Of a DNA stretch of 18,520 nucleotides, positions 1 through 5,560 are shown piece by piece. Position 1 is the first letter of the stretch. Each line of letters opens with the position of its first letter. The stretch spans positions 1 through 18,520 of the forward strand of contig DAIODI010000034.1 in NCBI GenBank assembly GCA_036746875.1, read 5' to 3'. The position numbers and the translations under genes are program-made. Origin of the DNA: DAIODI01 sp036746875 (GTDB lineage: Bacteria; Pseudomonadota; Alphaproteobacteria; Rhizobiales; Aestuariivirgaceae). The notes beneath the pieces are model-generated. The model searched no databases and had not been told where the DNA came from. It was given only the letters and a program-made list of their open reading frames with translations.

Positions 1-495
1 GTCGTCGAGGCCGTGCACGATGCACCCTACGGTGAGGCCGAGGAAATTGTAGACGCGGCCCATCCACTCGGCGTCACGGCGGGCAAGATAGTCGTTGACG
101 GTGACGACATGCACGCCGCGGCCGGTGAGGGCGTTGAGATAGACCGGCAGCGTCGCCACCAGCGTCTTGCCTTCGCCGGTCTTCATCTCGGCGATGGCCC
201 CGTCGTTGAGCACCATGCCGCCGATCAGCTGCACGTCGAAGTGGCGCTGGCCCAGCACCCGCTTCGCCGCCTCGCGGACGGTGGCGAAGGCGGGAACCAG
301 CAGGCTGTCGAGGCTCTCGCCGTTGGCCAGGCGCTGGCGGAAGACTTCGGTGCGGGCCTTCAGGTCGTCGTCGGAGAGCGCGGCAACCTCGGGTTCGAGC
401 GCGTTGATGGCCGCCACGCGCGGGCGGTGCTTCTTCACCTTGCGGTCGTTGGACGAGCCGAAGATTTTCGCGGCAATCGAACCTAGTCCGAACAT
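1..495 (-). CDS. secA: Preprotein translocase ATPase SecA, N-terminal part
   Basis: SecA is the cytoplasmic motor ATPase that pushes unfolded preproteins through the SecYEG channel. Reading the minus strand from an ATG at 495 gives 165 uninterrupted codons to the window edge. The product starts MFGLGSIAAKIFGSSNDRKV. It shows the family hallmarks: the FxxRLANGESLDSLL helix near residues 52-66, the DVQLIGGMVLNDGAIAEM block near 87-104, the Walker A loop MKTGEGKT at 104-111, and VHVVTVNDYLARRDAEWMG at 128-146. A full SecA is about 900 residues, so roughly 80 percent lies outside the window, including the second nucleotide-binding domain and any zinc-binding tail. The start is supported by the conserved N-terminus and an AGGA at 506-509, 10 nt upstream. 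It is divergent from an exported parvulin, so two secretion-related genes share one intergenic region. Identification is firm. Confidence 0.97.
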   Translation of the reverse strand, partial: MFGLGSIAAKIFGSSNDRKVKKHRPRVAAINALEPEVAALSDDDLKARTEVFRQRLANGESLDSLLVPAFATVREAAKRVLGQRHFDVQLIGGMVLNDGAIAEMKTGEGKTLVATLPVYLNALTGRGVHVVTVNDYLARRDAEWMGRVYNFLGLTVGCIVHGLDD

Positions 496-635
496 CGATA
501 CGATCCTGAAGGCGGAGGGACGCGCCCTGCTCGTTGGGGAAGCGGCCCAGAGCATGGGGCCGGATCGCGCTGACCTGGCGACGTTCGCCCGGAGCGGCAA
601 CGAATTGGCGTTGAGGTGCGCCCTCGATGCCGGTT

Positions 636-641
636 TGTCAA
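636..641 (-). promoter_or_regulatory. Possible secA -35 element
   Basis: The minus strand reads TTGACA, a perfect sigma-70 -35 hexamer, about 140 nt upstream of the secA ATG. No good -10 hexamer follows at 16-18 nt (the sequence there is GCACCTCA), so this is only a suggestion. Confidence 0.25.
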
Positions 642-662
642 TGGCGCGGATAGACCGCGACA

Positions 663-684
663 GCTGTTGCGGCTGCGCAACAGC
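663..684. repeat. 8-bp inverted repeat upstream of the parvulin gene
   Basis: GCTGTTGC at 663-670 pairs perfectly with GCAACAGC at 677-684 across a 6-nt loop. It lies in the secA/parvulin intergenic region. No U-tract follows on either strand, so an operator or leader structure is more likely than a terminator. Confidence 0.5.
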
Positions 685-774
685 GGCGCTAGAAGCGTGT
701 CGCTGCGGCAACAAGGACGCGTGCGCCGCGATTGCGGTTGCGCTATGGCCCGATGACGCGGCGCAAGGCTTATT

Positions 775-796
775 CTTGCCGGAATCGCCCGGCAAG
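775..796. repeat. 8-bp inverted repeat in the presumed parvulin leader
   Basis: CTTGCCGG at 775-782 pairs perfectly with CCGGCAAG at 789-796 across a 6-nt loop, 46 bp before the parvulin ATG. It could be a leader hairpin or a protein-binding palindrome. It has no U-tract. Confidence 0.5.
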
Positions 797-842
797 CAGC
801 GATTTGTCGCCCAGCCCGACCTCCATCGACGGTTCAAAACCC

Positions 843-1871
843 ATGACGTCCATTGCCCTGCCGAAGGCTCTTGTCATCGCCGCGCTCGCTGGCGCGATCG
901 CCGTTTCGGCCCTCGCTCCGTTCGCCGGCGCCCAGACCGCCGAACAACCCGCCGAACAAGCCGCCCCGGCGCGCGAAATCGCCCGCCCCGACATGGAGAA
1001 CAAGTCGCGGGTGGTGGCGCGCGTCAATGGCCACGAGATCACGGTGCGCGAAATCGAAATCGCGGCGGACGATCTGGGCGGACAGCTGCCCGACATTCCC
1101 GCAAACATGCGCTATCCGTTCATTGTCGAGTACCTGATCGAGCGCCATCTGCTCGCCCAGGCTGCGGTGGCGGAGGGTGTCGCCGACAGCGACGAATACA
1201 AGCAGCGCCTCGCCTTCTACCAGGCCAAGGCGCTGCGTGACGCCTATTTCGCCGCGAAGCTGCGCCCGCTCGTCACCGACGAAGAGGTGAAGGCCGCCTA
1301 CGACCGTGAATCGGCGAAGGTGAAGACCGAGCGTCGCGCCCGCGCCCGGCTTATTCTCGTGGCGACCGAAGCCGTGGCCGAGGCGGTGATCGACCGGCTG
1401 GAGAAGGGTGAGAGGTTCGAGGACGTGGCGCGGCAAGTGAGCATCGACGGCTCGAAGGACTACGGCGGCGACCTCGGCTACTTCACCGCGGCCGAGATGG
1501 TGCCCGAGTTCTCCAAGGCCGCGTTCGCGCTCAAGCCCGGTCAGCTGTCCAAGCCCGTGAAGACGAATTATGGCTGGCATGTCATCCGGGTTGAGGAGTT
1601 CAAGGAAGGCGGACCGCAGCCCTACGATCAGGTGAAGGGGCCGATCCGCTCGGTGCTGCTGCGGGAGAGGGTGCAGGCCAAGGTTTTCGAGCTGCGCGAG
1701 ACGGGCAAGATCGAGTTGCTGGACGACGACCTCAAGAAGCTCGCCGAGCGCTCCCAGAAGCGGCGCGACGCGATCATCCAGCAGCAGCAGCAGGCGCCCG
1801 GCGCGGCGCCGGCCGCCCAGCCCGCAGCCCCGGCCGGCGGCAAGGGCGACCTCCAGGCGCCGCAGCAGTAG
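843..1871 (+). CDS. Exported parvulin-type peptidyl-prolyl cis-trans isomerase
   Basis: This is a 342-residue SurA/PrsA-like foldase, expected to act on secreted proteins in the periplasm by isomerising prolyl bonds. Residues 1-30 form a signal peptide with a hydrophobic core (ALVIAALAGAIAVSALAPFA) and a likely cleavage after AGA-30. A SurA-N-like helical chaperone region spans about 56-160 and includes VVARVNGHEITVREIE. The parvulin rotamase domain covers about 164-255, with RARARLILVA, the DYGGDLGYFTAAEMVPEFSKA block and the closing TNYGWHVIRVEE strand. The C-terminus (from about residue 300) is charged, then Gln-, Ala- and Pro-rich with a run of five Gln, and is probably disordered. The ATG at 843 is chosen because it begins the signal peptide; upstream codons in frame are unlike a protein. 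The gene is 52 bp upstream of argJ. The family is clear; the exact orthologue is not. Confidence 0.9.
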   Translation: MTSIALPKALVIAALAGAIAVSALAPFAGAQTAEQPAEQAAPAREIARPDMENKSRVVARVNGHEITVREIEIAADDLGGQLPDIPANMRYPFIVEYLIERHLLAQAAVAEGVADSDEYKQRLAFYQAKALRDAYFAAKLRPLVTDEEVKAAYDRESAKVKTERRARARLILVATEAVAEAVIDRLEKGERFEDVARQVSIDGSKDYGGDLGYFTAAEMVPEFSKAAFALKPGQLSKPVKTNYGWHVIRVEEFKEGGPQPYDQVKGPIRSVLLRERVQAKVFELRETGKIELLDDDLKKLAERSQKRRDAIIQQQQQAPGAAPAAQPAAPAGGKGDLQAPQQ

Positions 1872-1911
1872 AGGCCAGCTTTCGGGACGGCGAACGCCTC
1901 CCGGATCGAAC

Positions 1912-1918
1912 GGGGGAG
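1912..1918 (+). promoter_or_regulatory. Ribosome binding site of argJ
   Basis: GGGGGAG lies 5 nt before the ATG at 1924 and fixes the argJ start. Confidence 0.7.
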
Positions 1919-1923
1919 ACGGC

Positions 1924-3168
1924 ATGGGTGAGACGCACGGGCGTTCGCCGCTTGCGCCGGCCACGTTTCCGGCGCTGCCGCCCGTGGCGGGCGTGCGGCT
2001 CGCCACCGGCCATTCGGGCATTCGCTACAGGAACCGCGACGACGTGCTTTTGGCGCTGCTCGACGAGGGGTCGACCGTCGCCGGCTGCTACACAACCTCG
2101 AAGACGCGCTCCGCGCCGGTGGACTGGTGCAAGGCGAACACGCGCCGGGGCCGCGTCCGCGCCATCGTGGTCAACGCCGGCAATTCCAACGCCTTCACCG
2201 GAAGGCTCGGCGTCAGGGCGGTCGAACGCACGGCGAAGGCGGCGGCGAAGGTCGCCGGCGCCGAACCCGGGGACGTGTTCATCGCTTCGACCGGCGTGAT
2301 CGGCGAGCCGCTCGACGACGGCAGGATCACCGCGCTGCTTCCCGGCTTGGCGGCCGCCGCCAGCGCAACGGCCTGGCCCGCCGCCGCCGCCGCCATCATG
2401 ACCACCGACACGTTCCCGAAGGGCGCGACCGCCACGGCGAAGATCGAGGGGCGGACGGTGACGATCAACGGCGTCGCCAAGGGCTCCGGCATGATCGCGC
2501 CCGACATGGCGACGATGCTGGTGTTCCTGTTCACCGACGCCAATCTCCCGCCTCGTGTGTTGCAGGCGCTGCTGTCGGCGAGCGTGGAGACGTCGTTCAA
2601 CGCCATCACCGTGGACGGCGACACGTCCACCTCCGACACCGTGCTGCTTGCCGCCACCGGCGCCGCAGGGCCGCGGCCGAAGGCGCTGACAGGGGCGGGC
2701 GATCCCCGGCTCAAGGGGTTCGCCGCGGCGCTCGACACGGTGACGGGCGACCTCGCCCGTCAGGTGGTGTGCGACGGCGAGGGGGCGGAGAAGTTCATCG
2801 AGATCAGGGTGTCCGGGGCGGAAAACGACGGCGCGGCGCGCCGGATCGGCCTTGCGGTGGCGAACTCGCCGCTCGTCAAGACGGCGATCGCCGGAGAGGA
2901 CGCCAACTGGGGGCGGATCGTGATGGCGGTCGGCAAGTCCGGCGAGAAGGCCGATCGCGACCGGTTGAAGATCGCCATCGGCGGTGTGACGGTCGCGACG
3001 CGCGGCAGGCGTGATCCGGCGTACGACGAGGCGGCGCTTCAGCCGCACATGCAGGGCCGCCACATCGAGATCGCGCTCGATGCCGGGGTGGGCAAGGGCA
3101 GGGCGACGGTGTGGACCTGCGACCTCACCCACCGCTACATCGACATCAACGGCAGCTACCGGAGCTGA
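1924..3168 (+). CDS. argJ: Bifunctional ornithine acetyltransferase / N-acetylglutamate synthase ArgJ
   Basis: ArgJ transfers the acetyl group from N-acetylornithine to glutamate, recycling acetyl in cytoplasmic arginine biosynthesis. Some members also make N-acetylglutamate from acetyl-CoA. The 414-residue product has the normal family length. Motifs in order are VVNAGNSNAFTG (82-93), FIASTGVIGEPL (119-130), IMTTDTFPKGAT (158-169) and KGSGMIAPDMATML (186-199). The last is the self-cleavage site: Thr197 after Ala196 becomes the N-terminal nucleophile of the beta chain. ISxGENDGAARRIGLAVANSPLVKTA-like and EDANWGRI blocks follow, and the end is the typical DLTHRYIDINGSYRS. It sits between the parvulin and mutT, an order I associate with rhizobial secA loci. 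Whether it is mono- or bifunctional cannot be decided from sequence. Identification is firm. Confidence 0.96.
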   Translation: MGETHGRSPLAPATFPALPPVAGVRLATGHSGIRYRNRDDVLLALLDEGSTVAGCYTTSKTRSAPVDWCKANTRRGRVRAIVVNAGNSNAFTGRLGVRAVERTAKAAAKVAGAEPGDVFIASTGVIGEPLDDGRITALLPGLAAAASATAWPAAAAAIMTTDTFPKGATATAKIEGRTVTINGVAKGSGMIAPDMATMLVFLFTDANLPPRVLQALLSASVETSFNAITVDGDTSTSDTVLLAATGAAGPRPKALTGAGDPRLKGFAAALDTVTGDLARQVVCDGEGAEKFIEIRVSGAENDGAARRIGLAVANSPLVKTAIAGEDANWGRIVMAVGKSGEKADRDRLKIAIGGVTVATRGRRDPAYDEAALQPHMQGRHIEIALDAGVGKGRATVWTCDLTHRYIDINGSYRS

Positions 3169-3277
3169 AGGGGATCGCCCGCGCCCGCCCGCCGTGACGG
3201 TTCAGCCCGAAGGCTGCGAGGGTGGCGACTTGCCGGGCATTGCGGATACCAAGATCGGGCAGTCCGAAAACCTGCAT
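3146..3277 (-). CDS. Possible 43-residue protein, minus strand, convergent with argJ
   Basis: This is a short ORF that I do not recognise. It starts at an ATG at 3277 and is preceded by a perfect AGGAGG (3286-3291) with an ideal 8-nt spacer, the strongest ribosome binding site in the window. The product begins MQVFGLPDLGIRNARQVATL and ends RAIPFSSGSCR; it is basic, has one Cys and no membrane segment or signal peptide. It overlaps the last 23 nt of argJ tail to tail. The frame stays open upstream to an in-frame ATG at 3340, but the Shine-Dalgarno sequence favours 3277. An alternative is a plus-strand RNA carrying the complementary CCTCCT. Coding potential is uncertain because a frame this short can be open by chance in high-GC DNA. 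Confidence 0.4.
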   Translation of the reverse strand: MQVFGLPDLGIRNARQVATLAAFGLNRHGGRARAIPFSSGSCR

Positions 3278-3285
3278 GGGGCGTT

Positions 3286-3291
3286 CCTCCT
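3286..3291 (-). promoter_or_regulatory. Strong Shine-Dalgarno sequence of the 43-residue ORF
   Basis: AGGAGG on the minus strand, 8 nt before the ATG at 3277, inside the longer purine run AAAGGAGGAA. On the plus strand the same bases read CCTCCTTT, complementary to ribosome binding sites. Confidence 0.5.
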
Positions 3292-3372
3292 TTCGTTTCG
3301 GGCTTCTGCAACGCGAACCTGCGGGAACCCACGCCTTCATCGAAGACGTCTCACATCTGTTCGTCCCAAGAC

Positions 3373-3401
3373 GGGTAGCCGCACGCGGGCCTTCGGGTCA
3401 A
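3373..3401 (-). promoter_or_regulatory. Weak promoter candidate for the 43-residue ORF
   Basis: The minus strand reads TTGACC (3396-3401), a 17-nt spacer, then CTACCC (3373-3378). The -35 is good and the spacing ideal against the rhizobial sigma-70 pattern CTTGAC-N17-CTATAT, but the -10 is poor. It would give a leader of roughly 90 nt. Confidence 0.2.
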
Positions 3402-3503
3402 TGCGCGCGCCGCCCTCGTTCATCGCTCGCTAACCCTAAGCGCCAAGATCGCCGCATGCGCCTTCGTCGCCAACCGCCGCCGTTAACGATTGCCGCCAAT
3501 ACT

Positions 3504-3508
3504 GGGGA
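3504..3508 (+). promoter_or_regulatory. Ribosome binding site deciding the mutT start
   Basis: GGGGA ends 5 nt before the ATG at 3514. This supports that ATG over the in-frame TTG at 3490. Confidence 0.55.
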
Positions 3509-3513
3509 TCGAC

Positions 3514-3921
3514 ATGAGCGGTGAGACCGTCGTTCTCGTCGTTGCGTGCGCGCTGGTGGATGTGGACGGAAGGGTTCTCATCGCCAGGCGGCCGGAAGGC
3601 AAGGCCATGGCCGGGCTCTGGGAGTTTCCAGGCGGCAAGGTCGAGCCGGACGAGCGTCCCGAACGGGCGCTCATCCGCGAGCTTCGCGAGGAGCTCGGCA
3701 TCGACGTGACGGAGGCTTGCCTCGCGCCGCTGACCTTCGCCAGTCACGGCTATCCCGACTTCCATCTTTTGATGCCGCTCTATGTGTGCCGGCGGTGGAA
3801 GGGCGAGATCAGACCGGCGGAGGGCCAGCAGATGGCGTGGGTCAAGCCCAACCGGCTGCGCGATTATCCGATGCCGGCGGCGGATGTTCCGCTGATCGCG
3901 CATCTGGTGGACGCGCTCTGA
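3514..3921 (+). CDS. mutT: 8-oxo-dGTP diphosphatase MutT (Nudix hydrolase)
   Basis: MutT-type Nudix enzymes hydrolyse oxidised nucleotides such as 8-oxo-dGTP and keep them out of DNA. The 135-residue product matches the family's usual length of about 130. It opens with the core strands VVLVVACALVDVDGRVLIARR, then AMAGLWEFPGGK. A complete Nudix box (GX5EX7REUXEEXGU) runs from Gly41 to Ile63 and includes Glu47 and the metal-binding core RELREELGI. The late WVKPNRLRDYPMPAAD segment fits the MutT substrate-binding loop. The ATG at 3514 is preferred because of its GGGGA and because the longer TTG form adds only MPPILGID. It lies downstream of argJ, and a small membrane peptide follows. Substrate assignment rests on family similarity, so another nucleotide substrate is possible. 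Confidence 0.9.
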   Translation: MSGETVVLVVACALVDVDGRVLIARRPEGKAMAGLWEFPGGKVEPDERPERALIRELREELGIDVTEACLAPLTFASHGYPDFHLLMPLYVCRRWKGEIRPAEGQQMAWVKPNRLRDYPMPAADVPLIAHLVDAL

Positions 3922-3995
3922 CCTCTCGTGTCGCGCTTGCGGGGTGGCCGGATGGGCCGGCGCCCCTCAGGCCTCGGACAGGGGAGTTCGCGTCG

Positions 3996-4145
3996 ATGAT
4001 GGACAGGGTCAAGACGGCCAAAGCCGCGCCCGCGCAAGCCCGCATCTCGGGGGTTCAGACGGAATATGCGCTGATCGCGTCATGCTTCGTTCTGGCGATC
4101 GTCACGCTGGTCTGCGTGATCGCGGTGTCGATGTCGTCGCCCTGA
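3996..4145 (+). CDS. Small Flp/type IVb pilin-like membrane peptide
   Basis: This is a 49-residue peptide with one hydrophobic segment. A positively charged N-terminus (MMDRVKTAKAAPAQARIS) is followed by GVQTEYALIASCFVLAIV and more hydrophobic residues to about residue 46, ending SMSSP. The TEYALIA core preceding a hydrophobic helix resembles the Flp pilin signature (G/xxxxEYxLIA). In classic Flp prepilins Glu is +5 after the cleaved Gly. Here Gly19 would place it at +4, whereas cleavage after Ser18 would place it at +5. An AGGGGAG ends 9 nt before the ATG. The gene starts 74 bp after mutT and stops 7 bp before the convergent methyltransferase stop. No tad/cpa genes are in the window. It may be a real orphan pilin or an unrelated single-pass peptide; the gene itself looks plausible. 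Confidence 0.6.
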   Translation: MMDRVKTAKAAPAQARISGVQTEYALIASCFVLAIVTLVCVIAVSMSSP

Positions 4146-4152
4146 CGGCGGC

Positions 4153-4710
4153 TCAGGGGAGTTTCCGTTCCACCGCGCCCAGCGCGTCGGCAAGCCGCGC
4201 CGTCGCCGATCCGGGCTTCAGCGGCTTCGGTTGGCCAGGTCCCGGCGCCCAGCCGGTGAGCCAGCAGATCTCGATCGTGGCGCGAACCCGGCCGTCGGCG
4301 TCGGCGTAGCGCTCGCGGTAGCGGTCGGCCGCCTTGAGCAGCAGCGTTCGCGTCGCCGGCCGGCGGCTGCGCCGGGTAAGCGCGTTGGACCACCCCATCG
4401 CCTTGATCTCGCGCATCAGCGCCAGCGGGTCGGCGTAGCGAACCGTCAATCGCTCGGTGTCGGCGACAGGCATTGCGAAACCCGCCCTTTGCAGGAGACC
4501 GCCGAGGTCCCGCACGCCGCCGAACGGCGCAACGCGCGGGCTTGCGCCGCCATAAAGCTCCGTTTCGGCCATGGCCCAAGCGTGGCGCAGTTCGCAGAAC
4601 GTGTCGCCCGAAAGCATGGCGGCGATGAACAGCCCGTCGGGGGCAAGCGCGTTGCGGCAGTCCACAAGCGTCCCCACCGGGTCGTTCGTGGCTTCGGCGG
4701 CGAACAGCGC
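4153..4710 (-). CDS. BioC/NDUFAF5-like SAM-dependent methyltransferase, N-terminus lost in assembly gap
   Basis: The minus-strand frame is open from the N block to a stop at 4153, giving 185 C-terminal residues. It begins in the late part of a class I methyltransferase fold (GTLVDCRNALAPDGLF, then AAMLSGDTFCELRHAW). It continues with GGASPRVAPFGGVRDLGGLL, an RAGFAMP segment, an LMREIKAMG helix and the ending KPGSATARLADALG. These blocks match the alphaproteobacterial family related to human NDUFAF5, a complex I assembly factor reported to hydroxylate an NDUFS7 arginine, and to BioC. The SAM-binding motif would lie in the missing part, so catalysis cannot be checked. Family members are roughly 280-300 residues, so about 100 are missing. 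A GTG at 4677 is not a plausible start because conserved sequence continues upstream into the gap. It is divergent from comF and convergent with the pilin-like gene. Confidence 0.8.
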   Translation of the reverse strand, partial: ALFAAEATNDPVGTLVDCRNALAPDGLFIAAMLSGDTFCELRHAWAMAETELYGGASPRVAPFGGVRDLGGLLQRAGFAMPVADTERLTVRYADPLALMREIKAMGWSNALTRRSRRPATRTLLLKAADRYRERYADADGRVRATIEICWLTGWAPGPGQPKPLKPGSATARLADALGAVERKLP

Positions 4711-4810
4711 NNNNNNNNNNNNNNNNNNNNNNNNNNNNNNNNNNNNNNNNNNNNNNNNNNNNNNNNNNNNNNNNNNNNNNNNNNNNNNNNNNNNNNNNNN
4801 NNNNNNNNNN
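4711..4810. other. Assembly gap (100 Ns)
   Basis: Exactly 100 undetermined bases separate two genes that both lose their 5' ends here. The missing coding sequence (about 100 codons each for the methyltransferase and comF, plus their divergent promoters) would need roughly 600-700 bp. The block is therefore probably a fixed-size scaffold placeholder, not a measured length. All downstream coordinates are offset from the real chromosome by that unknown amount. Confidence 0.9.
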
Positions 4811-4811
4811 C

Positions 4812-5228
4812 CGCCAGATCGCGGCGGCCGCGCGCGAGGCGCTGGCGGCGGCCGATCTCGTCGTCTGCGTGCCGATGCACCGGCTGAAGCTCTGGCAGCG
4901 GCGGTTCAACCAGGCGGCGCTGATCGCCCGGCCGGTCGCCGCGAGCGCGGGCTTGCCGTGCCGGGTGGACGCGTTGCGAAAGGTGCGCGCCGGACGGCCG
5001 CAGGTGGGACTTTCGGCGGCGGAGCGGCGCGCCAACGTCCACCGCGCGTTCACCGTCGATCCGGCCGCCGCGCCGGCGGTTTACGGCCGCCGCGTCGTGC
5101 TGATCGACGATGTGCTGACCACGGGCGCGACCGCCGGCGCCTGCGCGGGGGAACTGCAGCGGCACGGCGCGGCCGCCGTCCACGTGGCGGTTTACGCCCT
5201 TGCTCCCCTCGACGCCCCGCCTGTATGA
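4812..5228 (+). CDS. comF: ComF-family phosphoribosyltransferase-like protein, N-terminus lost in assembly gap
   Basis: The visible 138 residues are the C-terminal phosphoribosyltransferase-like domain of the ComF/GntX family. ComF is linked to DNA uptake and recombination in competent bacteria; its chemistry is uncertain. Family blocks seen are VVCVPMHRLKLWQRRFNQAA (the family's VPxPLHxxRxxxRGFNQ-like signature), LRKVRAGRPQVGLSAAERRANV, and the PRPP-binding loop VVLIDDVLTTGATAGAC near the end. A typical ComF is about 240 residues and starts with a zinc finger, so roughly 100 N-terminal residues should lie in the gap. The coding frame begins at the first full codon after the Ns (4812). The stop overlaps an in-frame ATG of the grxC frame (5225). 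The assignment to the family is firm; a role in competence is not shown. Confidence 0.88.
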   Translation, partial: RQIAAAAREALAAADLVVCVPMHRLKLWQRRFNQAALIARPVAASAGLPCRVDALRKVRAGRPQVGLSAAERRANVHRAFTVDPAAAPAVYGRRVVLIDDVLTTGATAGACAGELQRHGAAAVHVAVYALAPLDAPPV

Positions 5229-5269
5229 CGATCCCAGAACGCTCCCGAGATCCGCCACGGAACCCCGGA

Positions 5270-5560
5270 ATGTCCGCCCAACAGGCCTCGCCGTCCGCCG
5301 CCGTCACCATCTACACGACGGCGCTTTGTCCCTATTGCCACGCCGCCAAGCAGCTGCTGAACCGGAAGGGCGTCGCTTATCACGAGATCGATGTGAGCTT
5401 CGATCCCGCCGGGCGGCGCGCCATGCCCGAGCGCGCCGGGGGCCGCCAGACCGTGCCGCAGGTGTTCATCGGCGCCGCCCATGTGGGCGGCTGCGATGAT
5501 CTTTACGCGCTGGACCGGGCGGGCAAGCTCGATCCGCTGCTGCACGGCGCGCGCGCATGA
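5270..5560 (+). CDS. grxC: Glutaredoxin 3 (GrxC)
   Basis: Glutaredoxins reduce disulfides and glutathionylated proteins in the cytoplasm using glutathione. The 96-residue product has the dithiol active site CPYC at residues 20-23, within VTIYTTALCPYCHAAKQLL. It also has the TVPQVFIG cis-Pro segment and the glutathione-binding HVGGCDDLYAL that are typical of GrxC. The start at 5270 (MSAQQASPSAAVTIYTT) gives a normal length. An alternative ATG at 5225 overlaps the comF stop as ATGA and would add 15 residues (MTIPERSRDPPRNPG) with no family resemblance, although that overlap could serve translational coupling. Neither start has a strong Shine-Dalgarno sequence. The stop overlaps the next start (5557-5560), so it is co-translated with the amidase downstream. 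Confidence 0.93.
   Translation: MSAQQASPSAAVTIYTTALCPYCHAAKQLLNRKGVAYHEIDVSFDPAGRRAMPERAGGRQTVPQVFIGAAHVGGCDDLYALDRAGKLDPLLHGARA

Larger units (their letters stand above)
496..842. other. Divergent intergenic region between secA and the parvulin gene
   Basis: This 347-bp stretch must hold promoters for both flanking genes. I see two perfect 8-bp inverted repeats (listed separately), a TTGACA hexamer facing secA, and no convincing protein-coding signal. The open frames crossing it are continuations of shadow frames from secA and the parvulin gene. No clear Shine-Dalgarno sequence precedes the parvulin ATG. Confidence 0.6.
3169..3513. other. Intergenic region between argJ and mutT
   Basis: This 345-bp stretch holds no plus-strand gene that I can support. 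It carries most of the possible 43-residue minus-strand ORF, its AGGAGG, a weak minus-strand promoter candidate and the mutT ribosome binding site. A 5-bp stem closed by a TTCG tetraloop on the minus strand (CAGCC/GGCTG) lies near 3203-3216, inside the small ORF. It has no U-tract and is not a convincing argJ terminator. Confidence 0.5.

Noticed and set aside
13..1240. Plus-strand open frames over secA and the parvulin gene
   Set aside because: The minus strand reads as SecA from 495 and the plus strand as a signal-peptide parvulin from 843 in another frame; these are shadows.
3483..3490. TTAACGAT as a CtrA half-site upstream of mutT
   Set aside because: It differs from TTAACCAT at one base, there is no paired half-site at the right spacing, and nothing else suggests cell-cycle control.
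3490..3513. TTG at 3490 as the mutT start
   Set aside because: The ATG at 3514 has GGGGA at 5 nt and gives the normal MutT length; the extension shows no family similarity.
5225..5269. ATG at 5225 as the grxC start
   Set aside because: It overlaps the comF stop, which is attractive, but adds 15 non-conserved residues. I prefer 5270 while keeping this as an alternative.
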